From Gemmobacter megaterium (GTDB lineage: Bacteria; Pseudomonadota; Alphaproteobacteria; Rhodobacterales; Rhodobacteraceae): 64,000 nucleotides of DNA. The notes beneath the pieces were generated by a model that saw nothing but the letters and a program-made list of their open reading frames with translations, searched no databases and was not told the DNA's origin. Position numbers and translations under genes: made by a program. The DNA is taken from contig NZ_FTOT01000003.1 in assembly GCF_900156815.1 (NCBI RefSeq), forward strand, positions 62,001 through 126,000, written 5' to 3'. Positions 6,683 through 15,759 of this stretch are shown here, one piece after another (the stretch's first letter is position 1; every line of letters starts with the position of its first letter).

Positions 6683-8329
6683 TCAGGCGCCGGAGGCCAG
6701 CCGCCATCCGGGCCGGACCCCACCCTGTTCGGTCGGGAACAGCGTCGGGATCGCGCGCAGCAGGTCGCGGGTATACCCCTCGCGCGGGGTGTCGAAGATG
6801 GCATCGCGGCTGCCTTGTTCTATCACCCGCCCCTGCGCCATGACGACCACCCGGTCGGCAATCTGTTCGACCACGGCAAGATCGTGGCTGATGAACAGAC
6901 AGGAAAACCCGTGGCGACGTTGCAGATCGGCAAACAGGTGCAGCACCTGCGCGCGAACCGTCACATCCAGCGCCGAGACGGGTTCATCCGCGATCACGAA
7001 CTGCGGACGCGCGGCGATGGCGCGGGCAATGGCGACGCGCTGCCGTTGACCGCCCGACAACTGGTGCGGATAACGGGGCGCGAAATCCGCGGACAGGCCG
7101 ACCTCGTCCAGGGCCTCACCGACCCGCGCATGGCGGGCCTGCGCGGACAGGCCAGGCGTATGGCGCAGCGCCTCGGCCACCAGCGCGCCAATGGTCATGC
7201 GCGGATCCAGCGATGAATAGGGGTCTTGAAACACCATCTGGCAGTTCAGCCGATAGGCGCGGTCGCTGGTGCGCGCGGTGCCGACTGGCGCCCCGTTGAA
7301 CCGGATTTCGCCGGCGGTGGGGGCGATCAGACCGGCGATGGTCCGGCCCAGCGTCGTCTTGCCCGACCCCGACCCGCCGACGACGGCCAGAATCTCGCCG
7401 GGTTGCACCGACAGGTCGATGCCATTCAACGCCCGCTTGGGGGCCCCACGGCGCAACAGTCCGCCACGGCCGGGATAGTCGACGACTAGCCCCCGGACCT
7501 CGACGCGCGGAACGGATGCGGCTGGAATGACCCGCGCAGCTGCACGACGGGGCAGCGCGGACAACAGCTTTTGCGTATAAGGATGCCGGGGTGCGGCAAG
7601 CAATTGGCTGGTTGCGCCCTGTTCCACCACCTCGCCTTGCGCCATCACGACCACGCGGTCGGAATAGCTGGCCACCATCGCAAGGTCGTGGCTGATCATC
7701 AGCACGGCCGTGTTGCTTTCACGCGTCAGACTGACCATCAGTTCCAGCACGTCGCGCTGGATCACGGCATCCAGCGCGGTTGTCGGTTCATCGGCGATCA
7801 GCAGCGCGGGTTTCAGCAGCATGACCGAGGCCAGCATGATCCGCTGCCGCATCCCGCCGGAAAAATGGTGAGGCATCGCGGCCAGCGCGGCCTTGGGATC
7901 GGTCAGGCCGATCTGATCAAGGATCTGCAGGATCCGGTCCTGCCGGTCCTGACGCGTGGTCTTGACATGCAGGCGCAGCCCTTCCTCAAGCTGTTGGCCG
8001 ATGGTCATCGACGGGTTCAGCGATGTCATCGGTTCCTGGAACACCATGCCGATCCGGGCCCCGCGCAGGGCGCGCAGATCGCGTTTGGCCAGGATGCCGA
8101 CGTCGCGCCCCTCGAAATTGATGGCACCGGCGGTCTGGCGGATTTCCGGCGGGTTCAGCCCCATGACCGCACGGGCCGCCATGGACTTGCCCGACCCGGA
8201 TTCCCCGACGATGCCGACAATCTCGCCGGGGCGCACGTCAAAGCTGATGTTGCGGAGGATCCGGATTCCGGTCCGGCCCGCCTCGAGCGACAGTCCGCGA
8301 ACGTCCAGGACATGCGGAATTTTCTGCAT
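6683..8329 (-). CDS. Dipeptide/oligopeptide ABC transporter, double ATP-binding protein
   Basis: Energises the peptide-type importer encoded just upstream. 548 residues hold two complete nucleotide-binding domains of the DppD/DppF type. The first has Walker A GESGSGKS and signature HHFSGGMRQR. The second has Walker A GGSGSGKTT and signature HQLSGGQRQR. Each has a Walker B ([24 protein letters not shown]) and an H-loop (ISHDLA). The start is the ATG two bases after the permease stop. The same frame stays open far upstream inside the permease gene, but that is antisense-free coincidence of composition and not a fusion. GsiA and YejF have the same double arrangement. Confidence 0.93.
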   Translation of the reverse strand: MQKIPHVLDVRGLSLEAGRTGIRILRNISFDVRPGEIVGIVGESGSGKSMAARAVMGLNPPEIRQTAGAINFEGRDVGILAKRDLRALRGARIGMVFQEPMTSLNPSMTIGQQLEEGLRLHVKTTRQDRQDRILQILDQIGLTDPKAALAAMPHHFSGGMRQRIMLASVMLLKPALLIADEPTTALDAVIQRDVLELMVSLTRESNTAVLMISHDLAMVASYSDRVVVMAQGEVVEQGATSQLLAAPRHPYTQKLLSALPRRAAARVIPAASVPRVEVRGLVVDYPGRGGLLRRGAPKRALNGIDLSVQPGEILAVVGGSGSGKTTLGRTIAGLIAPTAGEIRFNGAPVGTARTSDRAYRLNCQMVFQDPYSSLDPRMTIGALVAEALRHTPGLSAQARHARVGEALDEVGLSADFAPRYPHQLSGGQRQRVAIARAIAARPQFVIADEPVSALDVTVRAQVLHLFADLQRRHGFSCLFISHDLAVVEQIADRVVVMAQGRVIEQGSRDAIFDTPREGYTRDLLRAIPTLFPTEQGGVRPGWRLASGA

Positions 8330-8331
8330 GA

Positions 8332-9144
8332 TCAGCGCCTCATTCTTGGGTCGAGCCGGTCGCGCAGCGCATCGCCCAGCAGGTTCACGCCCAGCAGCGT
8401 GAACGAGATGCACAGACCGGGGAATATCGCCAGCCACACGGCCTGCGAGATGAAGGGGCGACCGCTGGCCAGCATGTTGCCCCAGGTGGGTTCCGGCGGC
8501 GGCACGCCCAGCCCCAGAAAGCTGAGCGCGCTTTCGGCCAGCAAAACCCAGCCGAACATCGACGTGGCCAGCACCGTCAGCGGGGCAATGCAGTTGGGCA
8601 GGATATGGCGCAGCATGGTGTAGGTATCGGAGTTGCCCATCACGCGCGACGCCTCGATGAACTCGCGTTCGCGCAGTGACAGCACCGTGCCCCGCACGAT
8701 CCGTACCACGGTGGGGGTATAGCCCAGCCCCAGCGCCAGCACGATGCCGTATTGGTTGGCGCCAAAGATCGCCAGCAGGCCAAGCGCCAGCAGGATGCCC
8801 GGAAAGGCCAGCAGCGCATCGTTCAGCATCATCAGCACTCGGTCGGTCCAGCCGCGAAAATAGCCCGAGATAACCCCGATCAGCGTGCCCGCCGAAACGG
8901 CCAGCGCGACGGTGACAAAGCTGATCCACACGCTGGTCGTGGCACCGGCGAAGAGGCGGCTGAGCACGTCGCGCCCGAATTCGTCGGTGCCCAGCCAATG
9001 CACCGCATCCGGGGCAGCCAGCCGGGCGGCAAAGTTCAGCGCCATCGGGTCAAACGGTGTCCAGACCGCGCCCAGCAGCGCGACGGCCAGCAGGCCACCA
9101 GTCAGCACCGCGCCGCAAAGGGCGCCAGGTGAAATATCTTTCAT
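8332..9144 (-). CDS. Dipeptide-type ABC permease (DppC family)
   Basis: Inner-membrane permease, 270 residues. It has the DppC-family hallmarks: N-terminal WTPFDPMALNFAARLAAP, WLGTDEFGRDVLSR, six predicted membrane helices, and the ATPase-coupling EAA loop EASRVMGNSDTYTMLRHILPN. FLGLGVPPPEPTWG near the end is the usual family signature. It overlaps the preceding permease by 4 bp and is followed by the double ATPase after two bases, so the four transporter genes form one unit. It forms the heterodimeric channel with the DppB-like protein. Confidence 0.94.
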   Translation of the reverse strand: MKDISPGALCGAVLTGGLLAVALLGAVWTPFDPMALNFAARLAAPDAVHWLGTDEFGRDVLSRLFAGATTSVWISFVTVALAVSAGTLIGVISGYFRGWTDRVLMMLNDALLAFPGILLALGLLAIFGANQYGIVLALGLGYTPTVVRIVRGTVLSLREREFIEASRVMGNSDTYTMLRHILPNCIAPLTVLATSMFGWVLLAESALSFLGLGVPPPEPTWGNMLASGRPFISQAVWLAIFPGLCISFTLLGVNLLGDALRDRLDPRMRR

Positions 9145-10085
9145 TGTGCGGTCACCCGTGGGTCGAACAGGGGATACAGCAGGTCAACCACCAGATTGAC
9201 CAACACATACATCGTCGCGATCAACAGCAGGCATCCCTGGATCACCGGGTAATCCCGCGCAAAGATTGCCTCGATCAGCAGCCGCCCCAGACCGGGAATG
9301 GCAAACACCGTCTCGATCACCGCAACCCCGCCCAGCAGGTTGCCCAGGATGATCCCCAGCAGGGTCCAGGTCGGGCCGAACGCGTTGCGAAAGGCATGGC
9401 GCCACAGGATGGCCGGTTCCGACAGCCCCTTGGCACGGGCATGAAGGATGTAGTCCAGCCGCAGGATCTCCAGCGTAGAGGCGCGCGACATGCGCAGGAT
9501 CACGCCCACCTCGTGCAGGAACAGCGTGGCGACCGGCAGGATCACATAAAGCAACCCTTGCGTGAAATCCTGCCGGATCGGCACATAGCCGATCAGAGGC
9601 AGCCAACCCAGATGCAGCACGAACAGCAACAGCAGCAGCAAGCCCATCCAGAAGGCGGGGATAGACAGCAGCAGCGTGGCCGTGCCGACCAGCGCAAGGT
9701 CGATCATCCCGCCCTGTCGCCACGCTGCGACCATTCCCAGCGGAACCGCGACGATGGCCGCCAGAACCACGGCGATCAGCACGATCTCGGCGCTGACCGC
9801 CAGCCGGGCCAGCAACAGGGGCAGAACCTCCTGCTGGCTGGTGATCGACCGGCCCAGATCGCCGGTCAGGGCATTGCCGATCCAGATGCCGAACTGGACG
9901 TGGATGGGTTCATCCAGCCCCAGCCGAGCGCGCAGATCGGCCAGGCTGGCCGCATCGGCCAGATCGCCCAGCATCAGCGATGCGGGGTCGCCGGGGATCA
10001 GCCGGATCAGGCAGAAGACCGATACCGACACGATCAGAAGCGTCGGTATCGCTGCCGCAAGACGGGACAGTGCGAATTTGAGCAT
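9141..10085 (-). CDS. Dipeptide-type ABC permease (DppB family)
   Basis: Inner-membrane permease, 314 residues, first channel subunit of the transporter. An N-terminal helix is followed by the conserved LIRLIPGDPASLMLG, a periplasmic segment with LGLDEPIHVQFGIW, then five further helices and the coupling loop YILHARAKGLSEPAILWRHAFRNA. VIETVFAIPGLGRLLIEAI is the DppB-family signature. AGGCAGAG precedes the ATG. It lies 21 bp after the binding-protein gene and overlaps the DppC-like gene by 4 bp. Confidence 0.94.
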   Translation of the reverse strand: MLKFALSRLAAAIPTLLIVSVSVFCLIRLIPGDPASLMLGDLADAASLADLRARLGLDEPIHVQFGIWIGNALTGDLGRSITSQQEVLPLLLARLAVSAEIVLIAVVLAAIVAVPLGMVAAWRQGGMIDLALVGTATLLLSIPAFWMGLLLLLLFVLHLGWLPLIGYVPIRQDFTQGLLYVILPVATLFLHEVGVILRMSRASTLEILRLDYILHARAKGLSEPAILWRHAFRNAFGPTWTLLGIILGNLLGGVAVIETVFAIPGLGRLLIEAIFARDYPVIQGCLLLIATMYVLVNLVVDLLYPLFDPRVTAQ

Positions 10086-10106
10086 TATTCTCTGCCTGAC
10101 AGGCGA

Positions 10107-11645
10107 TTATTGTTTCGTCACTTCCCACAGCCGCAGCTTGGATTGCCACGACACATCGCCGGTCAGGCGCGCGCTGGTGACAATGTCGTTCAGGCCGTTG
10201 CTGTAGATGATCATCGGCACATCGTTCAGATACATCTGATGCAGCGCATCAAAGATGGCCTGACGGCGGGCGGGGTCGGATACGGCCTTGACCTCGTCGA
10301 TCAGGGCCAGCGCCTCGGGGTTGTGCCAGACCTTGCCGGACTTGCCGTCAAACGGCCCCGAGAACTGTTCAAAGCTCAGCGCCGGATCGAACCGCGACGA
10401 ATAGGAAAACGACATCATCTGATAGTTGCCCGAAAAGTAGCGGCTCAGCTGGGTCGCCCATTCCATCACCTCGATCTTGGCATTGATCCCGGCGGCCTGC
10501 ATCATCGCCTGAGCGACGACCGCAGTTTCAAAACTGGGCGTGGTCGGGCGTTTGTTGGCGATGATGGTGATCGGCTCGCCCTTGTAGCCCGCCTCGGCCA
10601 ACAGGTCGCGCACGCGGGCCGGATCATGGCCGAACTGCTGTTTCTGGATGTCGCTGTAATACATCGACTGCGGGAACACGGCCGAGGCATTGGGCTGGCC
10701 CATACCGTTTGTCACTTGTGCCACCAGCATCGGCAGGTCGATGGCCGCCGCGATGGCCTGACGCAGCGCGACGTTCGACATCAGCGGGTCGGCGGTCTGC
10801 AACGACAGCGTGTGTTTGGAGGCATCCATCGAGTCGGCCACGTTGAAATCCGTGTTGCTGCGGAACATCGGCACATCGGTGCTGGCCACGGCGGCCAAAT
10901 CCAGCGTGCCCGACAGCAGCCCGGCCTTGATCGTTTCGGGGTCGCTGATCACATGCAGGCGGATCGCTTCGGCGCGGGGGGTTTTGGCCCCGACATAGCC
11001 ATCGGGCTTGTCGCCGGGGGGCGAGACATAGCCGTCAAAGGCCACCATTTCGAAAGATTCGCCACGCTTCCAGGCCGCGAACTTGTAAGGGCCGGTGCCG
11101 ATCGGTCGGTCCCAGCTGCCATCGGCGGCCAGCGAGTCGGGGTGGAGGATCCCTGCCATGCCGCAGTCGGTGCGCGCCAGCGCGTCCAGGAACACAGCGT
11201 TCGGTTTGTTGATGCGCATGACGATGGTCATGGGGTCGGGGGCGGAAATATCTTCGACCTTGACGCCGTTGCGGCCGTCGAACTCTGCCAGACAGCGCCA
11301 TTCCGTCGCCGGGTCCATATAGCGCGCCCAGTTCCACAGCACGTCTTCGGCCGTCAGGCTGGCGCCATTGTGGAAGGTCACGCCGTCGCGCAGGGGAAAC
11401 GTATAGGTCAGCCCGTCGGCCGACATCTCGACCGACTTGGCCAGCAGCGGGCCGACCGAGCCATCCTCGCGGTAGCCAACCAGCCCCTCGACCATATGAA
11501 GAACCACGCCGTCGGTCGTATCATCGCGGTTCACGCCGGGGTTTGTGCTGCGCACATCCTGCGCGATCGACGCGACGATGGTCTGTGCGGTGGCCGGGGC
11601 GCCCAGCATCCCCAGCATGAGTGTCGAGATCAGGATCGTTCGCAT
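10107..11645 (-). CDS. Periplasmic peptide/nickel-type ABC substrate-binding protein (SBP_bac_5)
   Basis: Periplasmic receptor of the adjacent ABC importer, 512 residues. A signal peptide (MRTILISTLMLGMLGAPATAQ) with probable cleavage after ATAQ is followed by the family-5 fold, including GLTYTFPLRDGVTFHNGASLTAEDV, the IGTGPYKFAAWKRGE block and DPARVRDLLAEAGYKG. AGGGAGACC precedes the ATG. Ligand specificity is not readable; the family covers peptides, opines, glutathione and nickel chelates. It is the first gene of the unit, as usual for the most abundant component. Confidence 0.93.
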   Translation of the reverse strand: MRTILISTLMLGMLGAPATAQTIVASIAQDVRSTNPGVNRDDTTDGVVLHMVEGLVGYREDGSVGPLLAKSVEMSADGLTYTFPLRDGVTFHNGASLTAEDVLWNWARYMDPATEWRCLAEFDGRNGVKVEDISAPDPMTIVMRINKPNAVFLDALARTDCGMAGILHPDSLAADGSWDRPIGTGPYKFAAWKRGESFEMVAFDGYVSPPGDKPDGYVGAKTPRAEAIRLHVISDPETIKAGLLSGTLDLAAVASTDVPMFRSNTDFNVADSMDASKHTLSLQTADPLMSNVALRQAIAAAIDLPMLVAQVTNGMGQPNASAVFPQSMYYSDIQKQQFGHDPARVRDLLAEAGYKGEPITIIANKRPTTPSFETAVVAQAMMQAAGINAKIEVMEWATQLSRYFSGNYQMMSFSYSSRFDPALSFEQFSGPFDGKSGKVWHNPEALALIDEVKAVSDPARRQAIFDALHQMYLNDVPMIIYSNGLNDIVTSARLTGDVSWQSKLRLWEVTKQ

Positions 11646-11781
11646 TCTTGGTCTCCCTGTTGTGCCGGTTCGCCCGGCTGGCTTGTTGATGGTAGGCGGA
11701 CTTGGCCTGCGCCCGCAGGTCTTGCGTGCTTGTGCCGCCGGAGGCCCGGCGCGGCGATGGGTTGCCCGATGGACGGATGCT

Positions 11782-13203
11782 TCAGGCGGGGGCCGTTGCC
11801 CTGGCCTGGCGGGGGGTGGCGGGGGGTGGGGTGCTGCCCAAATCCCAGAACAGTCCCGCCATGATGCCCAGCCCCTCTGCGGCCAGCGGCATCAGAAGGT
11901 GTTCGTCGGGGGCGTGCTGGTTGCAGCCCCAATAGGAATGCGGCACCCAGATGGTCGGCATACCCAGCAGGCTGGCAAAACAGTCGTTGGGCAGCGACCC
12001 GCCTGCATTGGGCAGGATCGTCGGCCGCTTGCCGGTCGTCCGCTCGACCGAGGCGGCAGCCCAGACCATCATTGGATGATCCGGCTCCAGCCGGGTGGCG
12101 CCGGATTTGTCATGTTCGGTCTGGTTGATGAACTGCACATTGCCAAAGCCACGGGCATCGAGAAAGGCGCGGATCGCGGGTTCAAAGACATCCGGGTCCA
12201 CATCGACCGTATAGCGCAGCTGCAACCGCGCCCAGGCCTGTGGTGGGATTGCGTTGACAGGCAGGTCAGGTGTCCCGGCTGTCATGGCCAGGATCTCGAG
12301 CGCGGTCCAGCCGAACACCCGCTGGGCCGGGGTCAGGCCGGGTTCGCCCCACCAAGGGTCCAGGTCGGGGCCATCTGCGGTTTTCTGCACGGTGATGTCC
12401 TGCAAGGCCCGTGTCACCGCAGCCGGCACCTGGGCTGGTACGACGTCACGCACCCGGATGTGCCCGCGTTCGGAAATCAGGCTGGCAACCGCGTTGCACA
12501 ATATCGTGGCCGGATTGGCGATCAACCCGCCCCAGTTGCCGGAATGGTGCGCGCCCTCGCGCAGGTCGCACATCAGGTCAAAGGTATAAACGCCCCGCGT
12601 GCCGCCCTTCAGCGTCGGGGTCCGGGGGTCCAGGCGCGGGCCGTCCGAGGCGATCAGCCAATCGGCCGTCAGCCGGTCGCGGTGTCGTGCACACAGCTCA
12701 TGCAGCCCCGCAGAGCCGGTTTCCTCGGATGTCTCGATAAAGAACGTCACATTGTAGCCCAGCGTGGGCCGGACCTCCAGCACCGCTTCCAGCGCAAGCG
12801 CGGCAATCGTGTGTTGGCCCTTGTTGTCGGCGGTGCCGCGGCCATAGATCCTGTCGCCCTCGACCGACAGCGCCCAGGGCGTCCGCCCGCCGGTCCAGCG
12901 CTCCTCCATGCCCGCTACCACGTCGCCATGCCCATAGATCAGCAGCGTCGGCAACGCCGGATCCTCGATCCGGTGCGCGATCAGGCAGGGACCACCTTCG
13001 GCGGTCGGGTTGTCGATGATGGTGCCCGCAAAGCCAAGCGCGGCCAGATCCTGTTCAAATTCCCGCAGATAGCGATAGCAGTCGGGCAGCCGGTCGCGGT
13101 TCTGGCTTTCGGTTGGAATGGCGACGCGCCGGGCCAGATCGTGCAGGAACCGCCCATCGGTGCAATAGGATTGGGCAATGCGAATGGCGCGGGTCCTAGG
13201 CAT
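11782..13203 (-). CDS. M20 family metallopeptidase/deacylase
   Basis: Zinc-dependent amidohydrolase of the M20 family (dipeptidase, acetylornithine deacetylase, succinyl-DAP desuccinylase relatives), 473 residues, cytoplasmic. Metal ligands and catalytic residues are in place: YGHGDVV (His92, Asp94), GRGTADNKG (Asp126) and SEETGSAG (Glu160, Glu161), with HSGNWGG and the late NAGGSLPND and HAPDEHL blocks. The ATG at 13203 has AGGAAA six bases upstream; one four codons earlier is possible. It lies 136 bp downstream of no promoter-less partner: the transporter unit begins at 11645 and reads away on the same strand. It is divergent from a LysR gene that probably controls it. It likely cleaves the imported peptide-like substrate. 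Confidence 0.9.
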   Translation of the reverse strand: MPRTRAIRIAQSYCTDGRFLHDLARRVAIPTESQNRDRLPDCYRYLREFEQDLAALGFAGTIIDNPTAEGGPCLIAHRIEDPALPTLLIYGHGDVVAGMEERWTGGRTPWALSVEGDRIYGRGTADNKGQHTIAALALEAVLEVRPTLGYNVTFFIETSEETGSAGLHELCARHRDRLTADWLIASDGPRLDPRTPTLKGGTRGVYTFDLMCDLREGAHHSGNWGGLIANPATILCNAVASLISERGHIRVRDVVPAQVPAAVTRALQDITVQKTADGPDLDPWWGEPGLTPAQRVFGWTALEILAMTAGTPDLPVNAIPPQAWARLQLRYTVDVDPDVFEPAIRAFLDARGFGNVQFINQTEHDKSGATRLEPDHPMMVWAAASVERTTGKRPTILPNAGGSLPNDCFASLLGMPTIWVPHSYWGCNQHAPDEHLLMPLAAEGLGIMAGLFWDLGSTPPPATPRQARATAPA

Positions 13204-13223
13204 AGTTTTCCTCATGTCTTTCG

Positions 13224-13253
13224 TTGACAAAGTTAGATCACTTGGAAATCTAT
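13224..13253. promoter_or_regulatory. Candidate LysR operator and promoter in a divergent region
   Basis: TAGAT-N9-ATCTA (13234-13252) is a perfect inverted repeat with the T-N11-A core expected for LysR-type regulators, between the divergent M20 and LysR starts. A plus-strand TTGACA (13224-13229) lies just before it, with ATCTAT 18 bp later as a weak -10 for the LysR gene. The operator would overlap this promoter, consistent with autorepression and activation of the divergent M20 gene. Confidence 0.5.
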
Positions 13254-13302
13254 GGCGCAAACCAATATATCTGCATCTTAGGCATAGGAAAATTGAGCCT
13301 GA

Positions 13303-14199
13303 ATGACGCGCCGCCTGCCGCCTCTCACCGCCCTGCGCGCCTTTGAATCGGCGGCGCGCCAGTTGAATTTCGTGCGGGCCGGGGCCGAGTTGGGCGTCAC
13401 GCCTGGCGCCATCAGCCATCAGGTCAAGCAACTGGAGGATTGGGTCGGCGCGCCGTTGTTCGAGCGCAAGGCCCACGGAGTCGCGTTGACCGATCGGGGG
13501 CGCAGCTTTTCCCGGCAACTGGGTGCGATCTTTGATCAGCTTGCGGTCGCCGGGTTCTCGGCCCGATCCACCATGCCGGAAAGCGAGGTGCTGATCCGCT
13601 GCCAGTATTCTCTGGCCATGCGTTGGCTGGCGCCCCGGATGGCCCAGTTCCACGACGCGCATCCTGAAATCGGCATCCGCATCTCGGCGATGCCGCATCG
13701 CTGGAATGTGCAGGATCCCGTCCCCGATCTTGCGATCTACCACAACCACACGCCCAGCAAGGACATGCAGCAGGAACTGTTGCTGGCTGGCCATCTGTCG
13801 GTGGTCTGCGCCCCGGAATTCCTGCGCCGGTTGCCGCCGCAGCCAACTCCGGCGGATTTGCTGAAGCATCCGCTCATCAAGGTTGAATTCTCGGAACCGG
13901 GATGGAGCGGCGACAGTTGGGAAAGCTGGTTCTATGCCGCTGGCATGGGAAGTATCCCGTTGCGGTTCAGCACGACGGTCAATCTGACGGTGCTCGCGAT
14001 CGAGGCCAGCCTGGCGGGCGCAGGATTTGCGCTGATCCCCAATTTCCTGATCGAGAAGGAACTGGTGCAGGGGCTGTTGGTCGACCCCTTCCAGGTTCAT
14101 TTTCCGATCCGTGTTCCTTATGTCCTGATGACATCGACCGCCAGTCTGGACCGGCCGGATGTCGCCATCGTCCGCAACTGGCTGCTATCGCGTCGGTGA
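13303..14199 (+). CDS. LysR family transcriptional regulator (GcvA-like)
   Basis: DNA-binding regulator of 298 residues. The N-terminal winged helix-turn-helix covers residues about 5-65 (LPPLTALRAFESAARQLNFVRAGAELGVTPGAISHQVKQLED), followed by a linker helix and a periplasmic-binding-protein-like effector domain (about 90-295). The opening RRLPPLTALRAFE and ISHQVKQLE are characteristic of the GcvA/AmpR-type branch. It is transcribed away from the M20 gene, with a T-N11-A palindrome between them, so the M20 gene is its likeliest target. The effector is unknown. Confidence 0.92.
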   Translation: MTRRLPPLTALRAFESAARQLNFVRAGAELGVTPGAISHQVKQLEDWVGAPLFERKAHGVALTDRGRSFSRQLGAIFDQLAVAGFSARSTMPESEVLIRCQYSLAMRWLAPRMAQFHDAHPEIGIRISAMPHRWNVQDPVPDLAIYHNHTPSKDMQQELLLAGHLSVVCAPEFLRRLPPQPTPADLLKHPLIKVEFSEPGWSGDSWESWFYAAGMGSIPLRFSTTVNLTVLAIEASLAGAGFALIPNFLIEKELVQGLLVDPFQVHFPIRVPYVLMTSTASLDRPDVAIVRNWLLSRR

Positions 14200-14418
14200 A
14201 AATGCCGGAGGGCCGGGCGGCTGGGGCGTCGTCCCCCTGGCACTTGCAACGCGCGGCAGGTGTTCGGGCACTTCGGGTCACCGGCAGTAGGCGCCGATTA
14301 ACCCAGGCAGTCAGCTTTCGAACGGCGAAGGCATATCATTGATCCCCGCTCCACGTACCCGGATGACATGGACAAGGCCCGCCTATGCCGATGAGAATGG
14401 GTATGAAACCTTAGAATA

Positions 14419-15759
14419 TCATGGGGTTGCAAACACCTCCGTGACCGCATCTGCGAGACGGTCGGCGACCTGCTGCACCTCTTGCGTGGTCACGGTGTAG
14501 GGCGGCGCCAGCAGGATATGATCGCCCCGCCGCCCGTCGATGGTGCCTGCCATCGCATAGATCAGCAGGCCCTTGCGAAACGCCGCATCGCGCAGCGCGC
14601 GATGGACGTGGCGCTCGGGGGCGAAGGGGGTCTTGTCCTGCCGGTCGGCAACGAATTCCAGCGCAAGGAACAGCCCCCGCCCGCGGATGTCACCGACATG
14701 CGGATGAACTGCCAGTCGCGCCCCCAGCGCCCCATGCAGTTCCGCCCCGCGCAGTCGGACGTTGTTCAGCAGATCCCTGGAGGCGATTTCGCGCTGCACG
14801 GCGAGGGCTGCGGCGCAGGCCACCGGATGGCCGACGAACGTATGCCCGTGCGTGAAGCTGCCTGATCCGTCAACAAAGGCGTCGTGGATCCGGTCGCTGC
14901 ATATCACCGCCCCCAGCGGCACATAGCCTGCCCCCAGGCCCTTGGCGACCACCAGGATATCGGGCGAAATCCCCTCTTGTTCGCAGGCGTGCAATGTGCC
15001 GGTGCGTCCCATGCCGCACATCACCTCGTCAAGGATCAGCAAGACGCCGTATCGGTCGCAGATGTCGCGGATCTGGCGGAAATAGCCGGGGGAGGGCGGC
15101 ACACAGCCCAGCGTGGCCCCAACGACCGTTTCCGCGATGAAGCACGACACGTTTTCCGGCCCGAGCCTGAGGATCTCGGTTTCAAGCGATCCAGCGGCAC
15201 GGGCGGCATAGTCGCTGTCGCTTTCGCCGGGGGTCTGGTGGCGATAGGCCCAGCACGGAGCGATATGCGATGTGGCGGGCAGCAACAGACCATCATAGGT
15301 GGTTCTGCGCCAGGCATTGCCCCCTGCCGACAGGGCGCCCAACGTGTTGCCGTGGTAGCTCTGTTGCCGCGCAATGACATGGCGTCGTGCCGCGCCGCCG
15401 GTTTCGCGGTGGTATTGGTGCGCCATCTTTATTGCGGTTTCGATCGCTTCGGACCCGTCACACAGGAAATAGACCCGGCCCAATCCTTCAGGCGCGTTGC
15501 GCACCAGCAGGTTGGCCAGATCCTCTGCGGCCTCGGTGGTGAAAAAGCTTGTGTGTGCATAGGCCAGTTGCGCCGCCTGGTCGGACAGCGCCCGCACCAC
15601 CGCCGGATCGCCGTGCCCCAGGCACGAGACCGCCGCGCCGCCGCAGGCGTCGAGATAGCGCCTGCCATCGGTGGCGGTGATCCACACCCCCTCGCCATGG
15701 CTGGCACGGGGCGGCACGACACCGGCTGTGCGGTGAAATATGTGACTGTCGTTCATCAT
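14419..15759 (-). CDS. Class III PLP-dependent aminotransferase
   Basis: Omega-amino acid/pyruvate-type aminotransferase, 446 residues. PLP chemistry is supported by DGSEAIETAIKMA (residues 101-113), SYHGNTLGAL (134-143), DEVMCGMGRTG with Asp244 pairing the pyridine nitrogen, and VVAKGLGAGY with Schiff-base Lys273. SFTHGHTF and the late YTVTTQEVQQ fit the family of beta-alanine, taurine or putrescine-derivative transaminases. Its start overlaps the stop of the flavin dehydrogenase gene (ATGA). The amino donor or acceptor is presumably the substrate or product of the upstream dehydrogenase. It is the last gene of the long minus-strand unit. Confidence 0.92.
   Translation of the reverse strand: MMNDSHIFHRTAGVVPPRASHGEGVWITATDGRRYLDACGGAAVSCLGHGDPAVVRALSDQAAQLAYAHTSFFTTEAAEDLANLLVRNAPEGLGRVYFLCDGSEAIETAIKMAHQYHRETGGAARRHVIARQQSYHGNTLGALSAGGNAWRRTTYDGLLLPATSHIAPCWAYRHQTPGESDSDYAARAAGSLETEILRLGPENVSCFIAETVVGATLGCVPPSPGYFRQIRDICDRYGVLLILDEVMCGMGRTGTLHACEQEGISPDILVVAKGLGAGYVPLGAVICSDRIHDAFVDGSGSFTHGHTFVGHPVACAAALAVQREIASRDLLNNVRLRGAELHGALGARLAVHPHVGDIRGRGLFLALEFVADRQDKTPFAPERHVHRALRDAAFRKGLLIYAMAGTIDGRRGDHILLAPPYTVTTQEVQQVADRLADAVTEVFATP

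Noticed and set aside
6683-8998. Apparent fusion of a permease with the double ATPase
   Set aside because: The frame upstream of 8329 lies inside the DppC-like gene in another frame; the ATPase starts at its own ATG two bases after the permease stop.
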